A DNA stretch of 25,180 nt from a virus. The stretch spans positions 1 through 25,180 of the IMG/VR virus record IMGVR_UViG_3300030107_002948, one strand, 5' to 3'. This document shows, piece by piece, positions 1-3,606 of this stretch (positions are counted from its first letter, which is position 1; each line of letters begins with the position of its first letter). Below the pieces are notes generated by a model. It searched no databases. It saw nothing but the letters and a program-made list of their open reading frames with translations, and had not been told where the DNA came from. Made by a program: the position numbers and the translations under genes.

Positions 1-283
1 AGAATTGCTTCATTGCTCTAAGACGGCTAAGTCTATAACAGGGAATGAATGAGGCAAAAGGTGATACATAATGTTAGCTACACGTCGTTAATCAACTAAG
101 ATGGCCATCGACCGGTAAGGGATTGGTCAGCACTTGTTCAAGTCAGTTTGTTATTGCTTGTCGTCTGTTTGGCGAATGGTGTATTCTTGTCTGAATACTC
201 AGGTCACTAATCGTATACGATGTTATACGTCTATAACCATAAGTGAGAGAGTCGGGATTCGGCCCCTGAAACTCTCTCTGTAA
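1..283 (-). ncRNA. Candidate structured RNA, left-edge locus (possibly incomplete)
   Basis: This stretch has its own promoter of the local family (281-308, reading leftwards) but no convincing coding sequence. The inferred transcript begins at about 283 and opens at once with a hairpin: GAGAGAGT pairs with ACTCTCTC (8 bp), with GGG/CCC stacked inside. Farther along the minus strand come GTTATA-gacg-TATAAC, the palindrome ATCGTATACGAT, GTATTC-agacaa-GAATAC, ACTTG-aa-CAAGT and GATGGCCATC. Such a string of local hairpins is unusual for spacer DNA. I recognise no tRNA, rRNA or RNase P signature. The 3' end is not visible and may lie left of the window. The palindromes could alternatively mark a replication or protein-binding region. 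Confidence 0.4.
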
Positions 284-308
284 TACCAATAGGGAGGGTC
301 TATTTAAC
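281..308 (-). promoter_or_regulatory. Promoter of left-edge RNA locus
   Basis: Reading the minus strand, TATA-like TTAAATAG is followed by the family element CTATTGGTAT at the usual distance. The T/A-box variant TTAAATAG is shared only with the promoter of the second non-coding locus (1763-1792). The stop codon of the upstream 99-aa gene (300-302) lies within the TATA box. Confidence 0.6.
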
Positions 309-599
309 CCTTTCTCCGTATTTCTTGACGTCGTGGACGTAGACGTCTCCGTATTCCCAACTACCGTAGGTCATGGGACTTCTCACGGCACAATACCATC
401 TAGCATACATATTAGCTTTTTCCATATGTGGCATTTGGTATTTCTTTAATACTCTCCATTCAAAACCGTTACCCTTGTAAATCTCATATGGGTTATCAAC
501 CTTTACAGTTTTACCACATGGGTTTTTACCTCGGCCTGTTTTGTATTCTTCGTATTTCGTGCTTGGTGAATATTCACTCGACTCCTTGTATTCTGTCAT
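300..599 (-). CDS. Conserved-looking small viral protein (99 aa)
   Basis: A 99-aa polar, aromatic-rich protein. Its second half carries the runs EWRVLKKYQ, ARWYCAVRSP and YGSWEYGD, which resemble from memory a family of uncharacterised proteins in tailed phages; I cannot name a function and cannot confirm the match here. The ATG lies exactly where transcription should start below a CTTTATATAG box, so the mRNA is probably leaderless. A 20-bp inverted-repeat operator sits 3 nt upstream of the TATA box. The stop codon overlaps the TATA box of the next locus downstream. No membrane segment or metal-binding cluster is visible. Confidence 0.75.
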   Translation of the reverse strand: MTEYKESSEYSPSTKYEEYKTGRGKNPCGKTVKVDNPYEIYKGNGFEWRVLKKYQMPHMEKANMYARWYCAVRSPMTYGSWEYGDVYVHDVKKYGERVK

Positions 600-628
600 A
601 TTATACCAATAGTGAGGGTCTATATAAA
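600..628 (-). promoter_or_regulatory. Promoter of the 99-aa gene
   Basis: Minus-strand order: CTTTATATAGAC, then CTATTGGTATA directly before the ATG at 599. TATA centre to ATG is about 25 nt, as expected for an archaeal leaderless transcript. Confidence 0.75.
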
Positions 629-631
629 GAT

Positions 632-651
632 TTTTTCACCCGCGTGGAAAA
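632..651. promoter_or_regulatory. Operator-like inverted repeat, copy 1
   Basis: Plus-strand TTTTTCAC-CCGC-GTGGAAAA, an 8+4+8 dyad. It ends 3 nt from the TATA octamer at 621-628, over the position where the TFB recognition element (BRE) would lie. One of four copies in the window. Confidence 0.65.
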
Positions 652-653
652 GC

Positions 654-673
654 GGGGGGAGGCCCTACCCCCC
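654..673 (-). terminator. G/C hairpin after tiny-gene operon
   Basis: GGGGGG (654-659) pairs with CCCCCC (668-673) around an 8-nt loop, about 20 nt beyond the last stop of the three-gene operon at 695-1025. It could end that transcript. No U-run follows on the minus strand, so the terminator call is tentative. Confidence 0.35.
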
Positions 674-694
674 TAGAGGTTGAAAACAAACGAG

Positions 695-772
695 CTATTT
701 GGCCTTTTTGAGAATCTTATTTATTCTGATTTGCTCTTTCCATGAAACTCTGGGCTTCTCAGTGTAGCTCAT
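695..772 (-). CDS. Tiny hypothetical protein (25 aa), third of operon
   Basis: A 25-codon frame, basic (many Lys/Arg), whose ATG overlaps the previous stop as ATGA, the usual sign of translational coupling. It begins MSYTEKPRVSW and ends KKAK. No family is recognised. The support is the tidy chain of overlaps from 1025 to 695 rather than the sequence itself. A G/C hairpin follows. Confidence 0.45.
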   Translation of the reverse strand: MSYTEKPRVSWKEQIRINKILKKAK

Positions 773-885
773 AAGTTACACCCGCAACAGGGTGCATCTT
801 CACACCCGCACAGGACTATATAATCTCCTGCTTCCTCTATACCAGAGATGACCATGTCATCTAAAATATCTAGTATACTTTTCAC
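769..885 (-). CDS. Cys-rich miniprotein (38 aa), second of operon
   Basis: A 38-aa frame with a GTG start that overlaps the TGA of the upstream gene by four bases. The first half is a likely acidic amphipathic helix; the end has five cysteines (C26, C28, C33, C34, C36) in the pattern CGC-x4-CCGC, which could bind a metal or form disulfides. Its stop overlaps the ATG of the next frame. No known family. The double overlap and the Cys cluster argue that it is real despite the small size. Confidence 0.55.
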   Translation of the reverse strand: MKSILDILDDMVISGIEEAGDYIVLCGCEDAPCCGCNL

Positions 886-1025
886 TTTCTCACATCCTCA
901 GCAAGACCCAGACGTATAGCCATGAGTTGCTCATGGACTCCTAAGTCAATCTTGTTTTTGGTGATGGTTCTGCGTGGTGCTCGGCGGAAACGAAAGTCGT
1001 TTCTCATGTCTTGTATTTTTGTCAT
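882..1025 (-). CDS. Small basic protein (47 aa), first of operon
   Basis: A 47-aa Arg-rich protein with the central run FRFRRAPRRTITKNK followed by a likely helix (HEQLMAIRLGLAEDVRK). The ATG sits at the expected transcription start under a family promoter, so it is probably leaderless. It heads a chain of three overlapping tiny genes (882-1025, 769-885, 695-772). The charge suggests nucleic-acid contact, but I recognise no domain. Confidence 0.65.
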   Translation of the reverse strand: MTKIQDMRNDFRFRRAPRRTITKNKIDLGVHEQLMAIRLGLAEDVRK

Positions 1026-1053
1026 AGTATACCAATGAGTGTGCCTATATAAG
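1026..1053 (-). promoter_or_regulatory. Promoter of three-gene tiny operon
   Basis: GCTTATATAGGC followed by CATTGGTATAC directly before the ATG at 1025. No operator dyad lies upstream, because the coding end of the next gene (stop at 1056) begins immediately. Confidence 0.7.
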
Positions 1054-1055
1054 CT

Positions 1056-1208
1056 TTACTCCTCCAATCCTGCCGCGATATAAAAACGGTCCCAATCAAA
1101 ATATTGATTCTCACCGGCGCACATTCTGGCGAAGTCCCTTATTAGCAGAGGGTCTGCTTTTCTCTCTCGGAGAATACTAGCTATCTTTCTAAAATGTTTT
1201 CTAGTCAT
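1056..1208 (-). CDS. Small phage-type hypothetical protein (50 aa)
   Basis: A 50-aa protein beginning MTRKHFRKIASIL and ending with YFDWDRFYIAAGL. The layout (basic KHF-x2-IA-x-IL start, a middle helix ending ARMCAGEN, then the FD-x2-RF-x-AAGL ending) matches, from memory, a short protein common in tailed phages (N-x-FD-x2-RF-x3-G type) of unknown role. I chose the ATG at 1208 rather than an upstream in-frame codon because a family promoter places transcription start at this ATG; a longer version would include the TATA box and operator in coding sequence. Confidence 0.7.
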   Translation of the reverse strand: MTRKHFRKIASILRERKADPLLIRDFARMCAGENQYFDWDRFYIAAGLEE

Positions 1209-1237
1209 ACTATACCAACGGGTGTGCCTATATAAAG
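1209..1237 (-). promoter_or_regulatory. Promoter of 50-aa gene
   Basis: CTTTATATAGGC followed by CGTTGGTATAGT and the ATG at 1208. The operator dyad at 1240-1259 is 3 nt upstream of the TATA octamer. Confidence 0.75.
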
Positions 1238-1239
1238 GT

Positions 1240-1259
1240 TTTTCCACCCGTGTGGAAAA
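1240..1259. promoter_or_regulatory. Operator-like inverted repeat, copy 2 (perfect dyad)
   Basis: TTTTCCAC-CCGT-GTGGAAAA: both 8-bp half-sites are perfectly complementary. The other three copies have one mismatch in the left half. Spacing to the TATA octamer (1229-1236) is 3 nt. Confidence 0.7.
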
Positions 1260-1279
1260 GCTGGCGCCCACCTGCCCCA

Positions 1280-1293
1280 CCACCTAGGGGTGG
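1280..1293 (-). terminator. Hairpin at the end of structured RNA locus
   Basis: CCACC (1280-1284) pairs with GGTGG (1289-1293) around a TAGG loop. It lies between the structured locus and the operator/promoter of the next gene, so it is a candidate 3' boundary. No U-run follows. Confidence 0.3.
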
Positions 1294-1676
1294 CCGACTC
1301 AGTGGGCTGGGGTTGCGTCGCTACGTTTAACGCTCGGGCGGGCTTATGTCACTGGCCCTTCGCCATCACTTGTCAGGCGACCCCTATTGTCCCCATGCTG
1401 GACAGTTTATTAGACTGACTCATACACCTGCCTCTTCCAAAAGGTGCGCCTACTCCTTGGGCTGACCATCTTACGGTGTTGGGGACTCATGGAACATAAG
1501 TGGATTAGTCGGTCTCGAGTTCGACTAATCCGGCGGATGTCTCAGAGTATAAGAACATCCTTTTAACTTAACTCTTGGGGTAGGGTTGCAATATTATTTT
1601 GCTATTATCATCTTTTTAGGTCGAGAGGCAGTCGATAGCCTCTCACTTCCCCTACCCGTTAGAGGTGTTTACATGT

Positions 1677-1748
1677 TTATCCTAGTTTTCTTGTTGCGTA
1701 TGATACGTTAACCATGTGACTGATTAACCATTTTTGATAGTTGTTCAT
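1677..1748 (-). CDS. Leader peptide of structured RNA locus (23 aa)
   Basis: A 23-codon frame starting at 1748 with a strong SD (AGGAGG, about 8 nt upstream) in an otherwise non-coding transcript. The peptide begins MNNYQKWLISHMV and ends ATRKLG. It lies directly before the first large stem of the structured region. It may be a true miniprotein or a leader peptide whose translation influences RNA folding. The SD is the main evidence; the peptide has no recognisable family. Confidence 0.5.
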   Translation of the reverse strand: MNNYQKWLISHMVNVSYATRKLG

Positions 1749-1762
1749 AGTTGTTTTCCTCC

Positions 1763-1792
1763 TGTAATACCAATAGAGAGTCCCTATTTAAG
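1763..1792 (-). promoter_or_regulatory. Promoter of structured RNA locus
   Basis: CTTAAATAGGG followed by CTATTGGTATTACAGGAGG. Same box variant (TTAAATAG) as the promoter at 281-308. The stop codon of the preceding 29-aa frame (1784-1786) lies inside the TATA box, the same arrangement as at 300-302. Confidence 0.65.
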
Positions 1793-1873
1793 GATTGCCC
1801 TCAACTGTCGGACCATGGTCCAAGTGTTGTCTGTCATCCTTTTTGGGCTTCCGCCGGTTTTCATTTTACTCAT
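1784..1873 (-). CDS. Tiny basic protein (29 aa)
   Basis: A 29-aa frame beginning MSKMKTGGSPKRM and rich in Lys/Arg. Its ATG at 1873 lies at the predicted transcription start of a complete family promoter that also carries an operator dyad, which is the strongest reason to believe it. The stop codon overlaps the TATA box of the structured RNA locus downstream. No family is recognised. Confidence 0.55.
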   Translation of the reverse strand: MSKMKTGGSPKRMTDNTWTMVRQLRAILK

Positions 1874-1903
1874 AATATACCAATAGCAGGTGTCTATATA
1901 AAG
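1874..1903 (-). promoter_or_regulatory. Promoter of 29-aa gene
   Basis: CTTTATATAGAC followed by CTATTGGTATATT and the ATG at 1873; operator copy 3 begins 3 nt upstream of the TATA octamer. Confidence 0.7.
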
Positions 1904-1905
1904 AT

Positions 1906-1925
1906 TTTTTCACTCGCGTGGAAAA
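1906..1925. promoter_or_regulatory. Operator-like inverted repeat, copy 3
   Basis: TTTTTCAC-TCGC-GTGGAAAA, same 8+4+8 layout and the same 3-nt spacing to the TATA octamer (1895-1902) as copies 1 and 2. Confidence 0.65.
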
Positions 1926-1928
1926 GTC

Positions 1929-2093
1929 CTACTTGAGCTGGCTTCCTTTGAAACCAGCCCACACGTGACCCTTATCCCAAATATATTTACTACCACCTGT
2001 AGCAGGGTCATAGACTAACCAATAGTTATTACCTCTGGCGTCTGTTCCTTTATTAATTATTTTATATCCGTCTTTGGTGTTTCTCTTTCTCAT
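1929..2093 (-). CDS. Small hypothetical protein (54 aa)
   Basis: A 54-aa protein with a basic start (MRKRNTKDGYK) and a Gly/aromatic-rich body (NNYWLVYDPATGG, KYIWDKGHVWAGF), suggesting a small beta fold. I recognise no family. The ATG lies at the transcription start expected from the promoter at 2094-2122, so it is probably leaderless. The stop codon (1929-1931) comes 3 nt from operator copy 3, so the next gene's control region begins at once. Confidence 0.65.
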   Translation of the reverse strand: MRKRNTKDGYKIINKGTDARGNNYWLVYDPATGGSKYIWDKGHVWAGFKGSQLK

Positions 2094-2122
2094 GGATTAC
2101 CAATAGGGAGTCTCTATATAAG
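2094..2122 (-). promoter_or_regulatory. Promoter of 54-aa gene
   Basis: GCTTATATAGAG followed by CTATTGGTAATCC and the ATG at 2093. No operator dyad upstream; the stop of the 25-aa membrane peptide (2135-2137) is close by. Confidence 0.7.
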
Positions 2123-2134
2123 CTTTTCTGTGTC

Positions 2135-2212
2135 TCATAAGTCAAATGCCTCCATTAGTGAATAAAACCAAATTGTCATGAATAAAGCTGATAGAATTAT
2201 TATTTCAATCAT
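2135..2212 (-). CDS. Single-helix membrane miniprotein (25 aa)
   Basis: A 25-aa frame that is almost wholly one hydrophobic helix (IEIIILSALFMTIWFYSLM) with a short acidic end. Its ATG directly abuts the stop of the zinc-ribbon gene upstream (TAA-ATG), so the two are probably translated together. The size and hydrophobicity fit a small membrane peptide, for example a regulator of a host membrane protein or a holin-like peptide, but neither can be assigned from sequence. Confidence 0.55.
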   Translation of the reverse strand: MIEIIILSALFMTIWFYSLMEAFDL

Positions 2213-2332
2213 TTATTCATCACCTGTCCAAAATGTCATAAACATTTGTGAATCACAATCTTCACATAGTCCGCCGAATAGTTCGGCAAATTCTAGGCCA
2301 CAGTCTTCGCAAGTTATTTCGTTTCTGTTCAT
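2213..2332 (-). CDS. Zinc-ribbon miniprotein (39 aa)
   Basis: A 39-aa acidic protein with two CEDC knuckles (C8/C11 and C23/C26), the four-cysteine pattern of a zinc ribbon. The ATG at 2332 has an SD (GAGGT, 5-nt spacing), so this transcript has a short leader instead of being leaderless. Two promoters lie upstream, a proximal one at 2340-2375 and a distal conserved block at 2387-2462. It is followed without a gap by a membrane miniprotein gene. Small zinc ribbons in viruses often bind nucleic acid or transcription factors; the target here is unknown. Confidence 0.65.
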   Translation of the reverse strand: MNRNEITCEDCGLEFAELFGGLCEDCDSQMFMTFWTGDE

Positions 2333-2339
2333 ATTTTAC

Positions 2340-2375
2340 CTCTATAATACCTATAGCGGGGGATGATATATTAGT
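2340..2375 (-). promoter_or_regulatory. Proximal promoter of zinc-ribbon gene
   Basis: CTAATATATC followed by CTATAGGTATTATAG, a diverged form of the family CTATTGGTAT element, then SD and ATG. Confidence 0.5.
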
Positions 2376-2386
2376 TTGGTTGGGTC

Positions 2387-2462
2387 CTATCGTCGTGAAC
2401 CTCAAAATCCTAAATAGGGGTATATAAAGGAATAAATCCCGCTCGCATTTTTTGGGGCGCGC
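2387..2462 (-). promoter_or_regulatory. Distal promoter block, copy A
   Basis: On the minus strand: GCGCGCCCCAAAAAA (2448-2462), a TATA box CTTTATATACCCC (about 2417-2429), then CGACGATAG (2387-2395) at start-site distance. The same three elements in the same order recur at 3529-3606 before the GIY-YIG-like gene, so this is a second promoter type distinct from the TTGGTAT family. Confidence 0.55.
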
Positions 2463-2467
2463 TGCTT

Positions 2468-2487
2468 TTTTTCACACGCGTGGAAAA
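2468..2487. promoter_or_regulatory. Operator-like inverted repeat, copy 4
   Basis: TTTTTCAC-ACGC-GTGGAAAA. Unlike copies 1-3 it is not 3 nt from a TATA box. It lies upstream of the distal promoter block on the minus strand and, on the plus strand, about 14 nt before a TTTATATA inside the hairpin at 2495-2516. Confidence 0.6.
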
Positions 2488-2494
2488 GTTTTTT

Positions 2495-2516
2495 GAGGGG
2501 GTTTATATACCCCCTC
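2495..2516. repeat. Inverted repeat with TATA-like loop
   Basis: GAGGGGG (2495-2501) and CCCCCTC (2510-2516) flank TTTATATA. It lies beyond the stop of the 46-aa gene on the minus strand, so it could be its terminator; the TATA-like loop could also be a control site. Confidence 0.4.
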
Positions 2517-2540
2517 GGATGGCGAATGGGCTATATATAC

Positions 2541-2681
2541 TTATAGCTGGTCGTGGATTTGGTCGACTATATCGTGTAATATATCCAACATATAACCACG
2601 AGTCAAAACACCATCATGGCCGTAGCGATTTTTTTGCATCTGGCCGATGTCGTATTTATCTAACTCTATCGTTAATTTCAT
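2541..2681 (-). CDS. Small hypothetical protein (46 aa)
   Basis: A 46-aa protein starting MKLTIELDKYDIG with a likely helical end (MLDILHDIVDQIHDQL). The ATG overlaps the stop of the 79-aa gene upstream by four bases (ATGA) and has an SD-like GGAGGT about 6 nt before it, so it is the last gene of the 2541-3098 operon. The helix has the heptad-like hydrophobic spacing of a dimerisation helix. No family is recognised. Confidence 0.6.
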   Translation of the reverse strand: MKLTIELDKYDIGQMQKNRYGHDGVLTRGYMLDILHDIVDQIHDQL

Positions 2682-2917
2682 TTTTTTACCTCCTTCATTA
2701 TTTCTGCGTATTCCTGAATTTCTTTTAAAACGTATTTTGCAAATTCATTCCACTCTCTTTTATTTCTGCAATCCTTTGCGAGTTCATCCCAAATTTTATA
2801 ATTGCTTGAAACATTCCATTCCCAAATATTTGCTTGGGCTCTTCTTTGTTCTTCTGAAAAAGCAGGTGCATTTTCTGCTTCTTCGAACATTCTTTTAAAG
2901 TTGCTTTTTGAAGTCAT
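2678..2917 (-). CDS. Small helical hypothetical protein (79 aa)
   Basis: A 79-aa, mostly helical, charged protein. Notable runs are FEEAENAPAFSEEQRRAQ near the start and YVLKEIQEYAEIMKEVKK at the end. I chose the ATG at 2917 because a strong SD (GGGAGGT, 8-nt spacing) lies before it; the frame is open farther upstream but that part runs through the neighbouring zinc-ribbon gene. It is the middle gene of a three-gene operon, with a 13-nt gap upstream and a 4-nt overlap downstream. No domain is recognised. Confidence 0.7.
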   Translation of the reverse strand: MTSKSNFKRMFEEAENAPAFSEEQRRAQANIWEWNVSSNYKIWDELAKDCRNKREWNEFAKYVLKEIQEYAEIMKEVKK

Positions 2918-2930
2918 AATTATACCTCCC

Positions 2931-3098
2931 TTAGTAAGGGCAGTCCCCCATTTCGTAATAACAGTCACTGCATACCCTGTAGCCTCTGGCCCTCTGGGTT
3001 TGGACTGCTTCATTACAGCACTCGCACATATCCTCTAGGAGGTCGTTAGCTGACTCGGATTCTTCGAATCCCATTCTGATTAGTTCGTTTGTATTCAT
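2931..3098 (-). CDS. Zinc-ribbon-like small protein (55 aa)
   Basis: A 55-aa acidic protein with CECC (C25, C27, C28) and CSDC (C43, C46) knuckles plus a late cysteine (C53), consistent with a zinc-binding fold. The ATG at 3098 has an SD (AGAGGAAA) and a TATA box about 35-45 nt upstream, so it has a short leader. The frame is open farther upstream, but that would place the promoter in coding sequence. It heads the operon 3098-2541. The role is unknown; adaptor or nucleic-acid binding is plausible. Confidence 0.7.
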   Translation of the reverse strand: MNTNELIRMGFEESESANDLLEDMCECCNEAVQTQRARGYRVCSDCYYEMGDCPY

Positions 3099-3111
3099 GT
3101 TTATTTCCTCT

Positions 3112-3141
3112 GTATTACACATAGCAAGCCTCTTTATAAGC
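3112..3141 (-). promoter_or_regulatory. Promoter of zinc-ribbon/helical operon
   Basis: GCTTATAAAGAGG followed by CTATGTGTAATACAGAGG. The CTATNNGTAAT part aligns with the family CTATTGGTAT element; an SD and ATG follow. Confidence 0.6.
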
Positions 3142-3152
3142 TTTTCCCTCAA

Positions 3153-3168
3153 GGGGGCTTATGCCCCC
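3153..3168 (-). terminator. Hairpin overlapping the GIY-YIG gene stop
   Basis: GGGGGC (3153-3158) pairs with GCCCCC (3163-3168) around a 4-nt loop that contains the stop codon of the 104-aa gene. It may end or stabilise that mRNA; no U-run follows. Confidence 0.35.
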
Positions 3169-3473
3169 CTGTGGCCGGTGTTGGCCATGCCTTGGCATTC
3201 TGGCTCGGTGCCGTATGCCCTATAGTGTTGAGCTACTAGGGATGCCTCATGTTCTAAAGCTTCCCATGGATTGTCAAACTCAGCTATAACTATTAAGCTG
3301 ATGTCATGACCTTTTTTAGGTCGGTGTTTGGATAGTCTACTTTGTGGGTCTTGAGTTAGACCATAGTAAACGGCTCCCTTGTTTATGCCGTCGCCCATTA
3401 CGACGTCATAATGATGATAGCTAGTCTTTTCTGACTGTCTGGCTAATTTGTAGATGTAATATTTTTCGTTCAT
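3159..3473 (-). CDS. GIY-YIG-like nuclease, single domain (104 aa)
   Basis: A 104-aa protein with the marks of the GIY-YIG nuclease fold: YIYKL (6-10, GIY strand), VYYGLT (35-40, YIG strand), R46 in SRLSKHR, a glutamate-bearing helix EALEHEASLV (71-80) supplying the likely metal ligand, and a late N-x-G element (98-100). The insertion between the two strand motifs (about 25 residues) is longer than usual. No DNA-binding module is attached, so it could be a stand-alone endonuclease, a homing-type remnant or a DNA-processing enzyme. SD AGAGG precedes the ATG at 3473. Two promoters lie upstream (3485-3516 and 3529-3606). Confidence 0.65.
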   Translation of the reverse strand: MNEKYYIYKLARQSEKTSYHHYDVVMGDGINKGAVYYGLTQDPQSRLSKHRPKKGHDISLIVIAEFDNPWEALEHEASLVAQHYRAYGTEPECQGMANTGHRGA

Positions 3474-3484
3474 ATTTTTGCCTC

Positions 3485-3516
3485 TAATATGTTATAGTCA
3501 AGCCTTCTTATACCGT
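3485..3516 (-). promoter_or_regulatory. Proximal promoter of GIY-YIG-like gene
   Basis: CGGTATAAGAAGG followed by CTATAACATATTAGAGG (start region and SD). A weak match to the family promoter. Confidence 0.4.
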
Positions 3517-3528
3517 TTATGGTGGCTT

Positions 3529-3606
3529 CTATCGTCGAGAGCCTATTTTTTCTATAGGGGGGTATATAAAGCGCCTACCATCCGGACGCGCTTTTTGGGG
3601 CGCGCG
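3529..3606 (-). promoter_or_regulatory. Distal promoter block, copy B
   Basis: GCGCGCCCCAAAAA (3592-3606), TATA box CTTTATATACCCC (about 3558-3571) and CGACGATAG (3529-3537) in the same order as copy A at 2387-2462, with similar spacing but diverged sequence between the elements. Confidence 0.55.

Larger units (their letters stand above)
1280..1766 (-). ncRNA. Candidate large structured viral RNA
   Basis: About 490 nt transcribed leftwards from the promoter at 1763-1792. Apart from a 23-codon frame at its 5' end (1677-1748) it has no credible coding sequence, and its GC is visibly higher than nearby genes. Stems seen: GGGTAGGG (1578-1585) with CCCTACCC (1650-1657), enclosing GAGAGGC (1623-1629) with GCCTCTC (1638-1644); GGATGT (1535-1540) with ACATCC (1555-1560); a perfect 10-bp stem GGATTAGTCG (1502-1511) with CGACTAATCC (1522-1531); and shorter TGTCC/GGACA and TCGCC/GGCGA pairs farther on. 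Large structured RNAs are known in bacteriophages (GOLLD, ROOL), but I see no match to these or to RNase P. The function is unknown. Confidence 0.5.

Noticed and set aside
10-69. 19-codon minus-strand frame followed by an ATGA overlap to a frame leaving the left edge
   Set aside because: No SD and no promoter at the right distance. The frame beyond it shows only four codons in the window.
428-676. Plus-strand frame of 82 codons over the 99-aa gene
   Set aside because: It crosses the promoter, the operator and the hairpin of minus-strand genes and lacks start signals.
1056-1283. Longer version of the 50-aa gene using an upstream start
   Set aside because: It would translate through the TATA box and the perfect operator dyad; the promoter points to the ATG at 1208.
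1502-1531. tRNA-like arm (stem with GAGTTCGA in or near the loop)
   Set aside because: The stem is 10 bp with a 10-nt loop and there is no acceptor, D-arm or anticodon arm around it, so it is not a tRNA.
1751-1936. Plus-strand frame of 61 codons
   Set aside because: It covers two minus-strand promoters and an operator and has no signals of its own.
2097-2138. 13-codon minus-strand frame overlapping the membrane peptide stop (ATGA)
   Set aside because: It runs straight through the promoter at 2094-2122 and is too short to judge; the overlap may be chance.
2480-2728. Plus-strand frame of 82 codons and its overlap at 2647-2898
   Set aside because: Antisense to the 46-aa and 79-aa genes, which have SDs and ATGA overlaps on the minus strand. 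The plus-strand frames have no SD and are composed of the hydrophobic shadow of Lys/Glu-rich genes.
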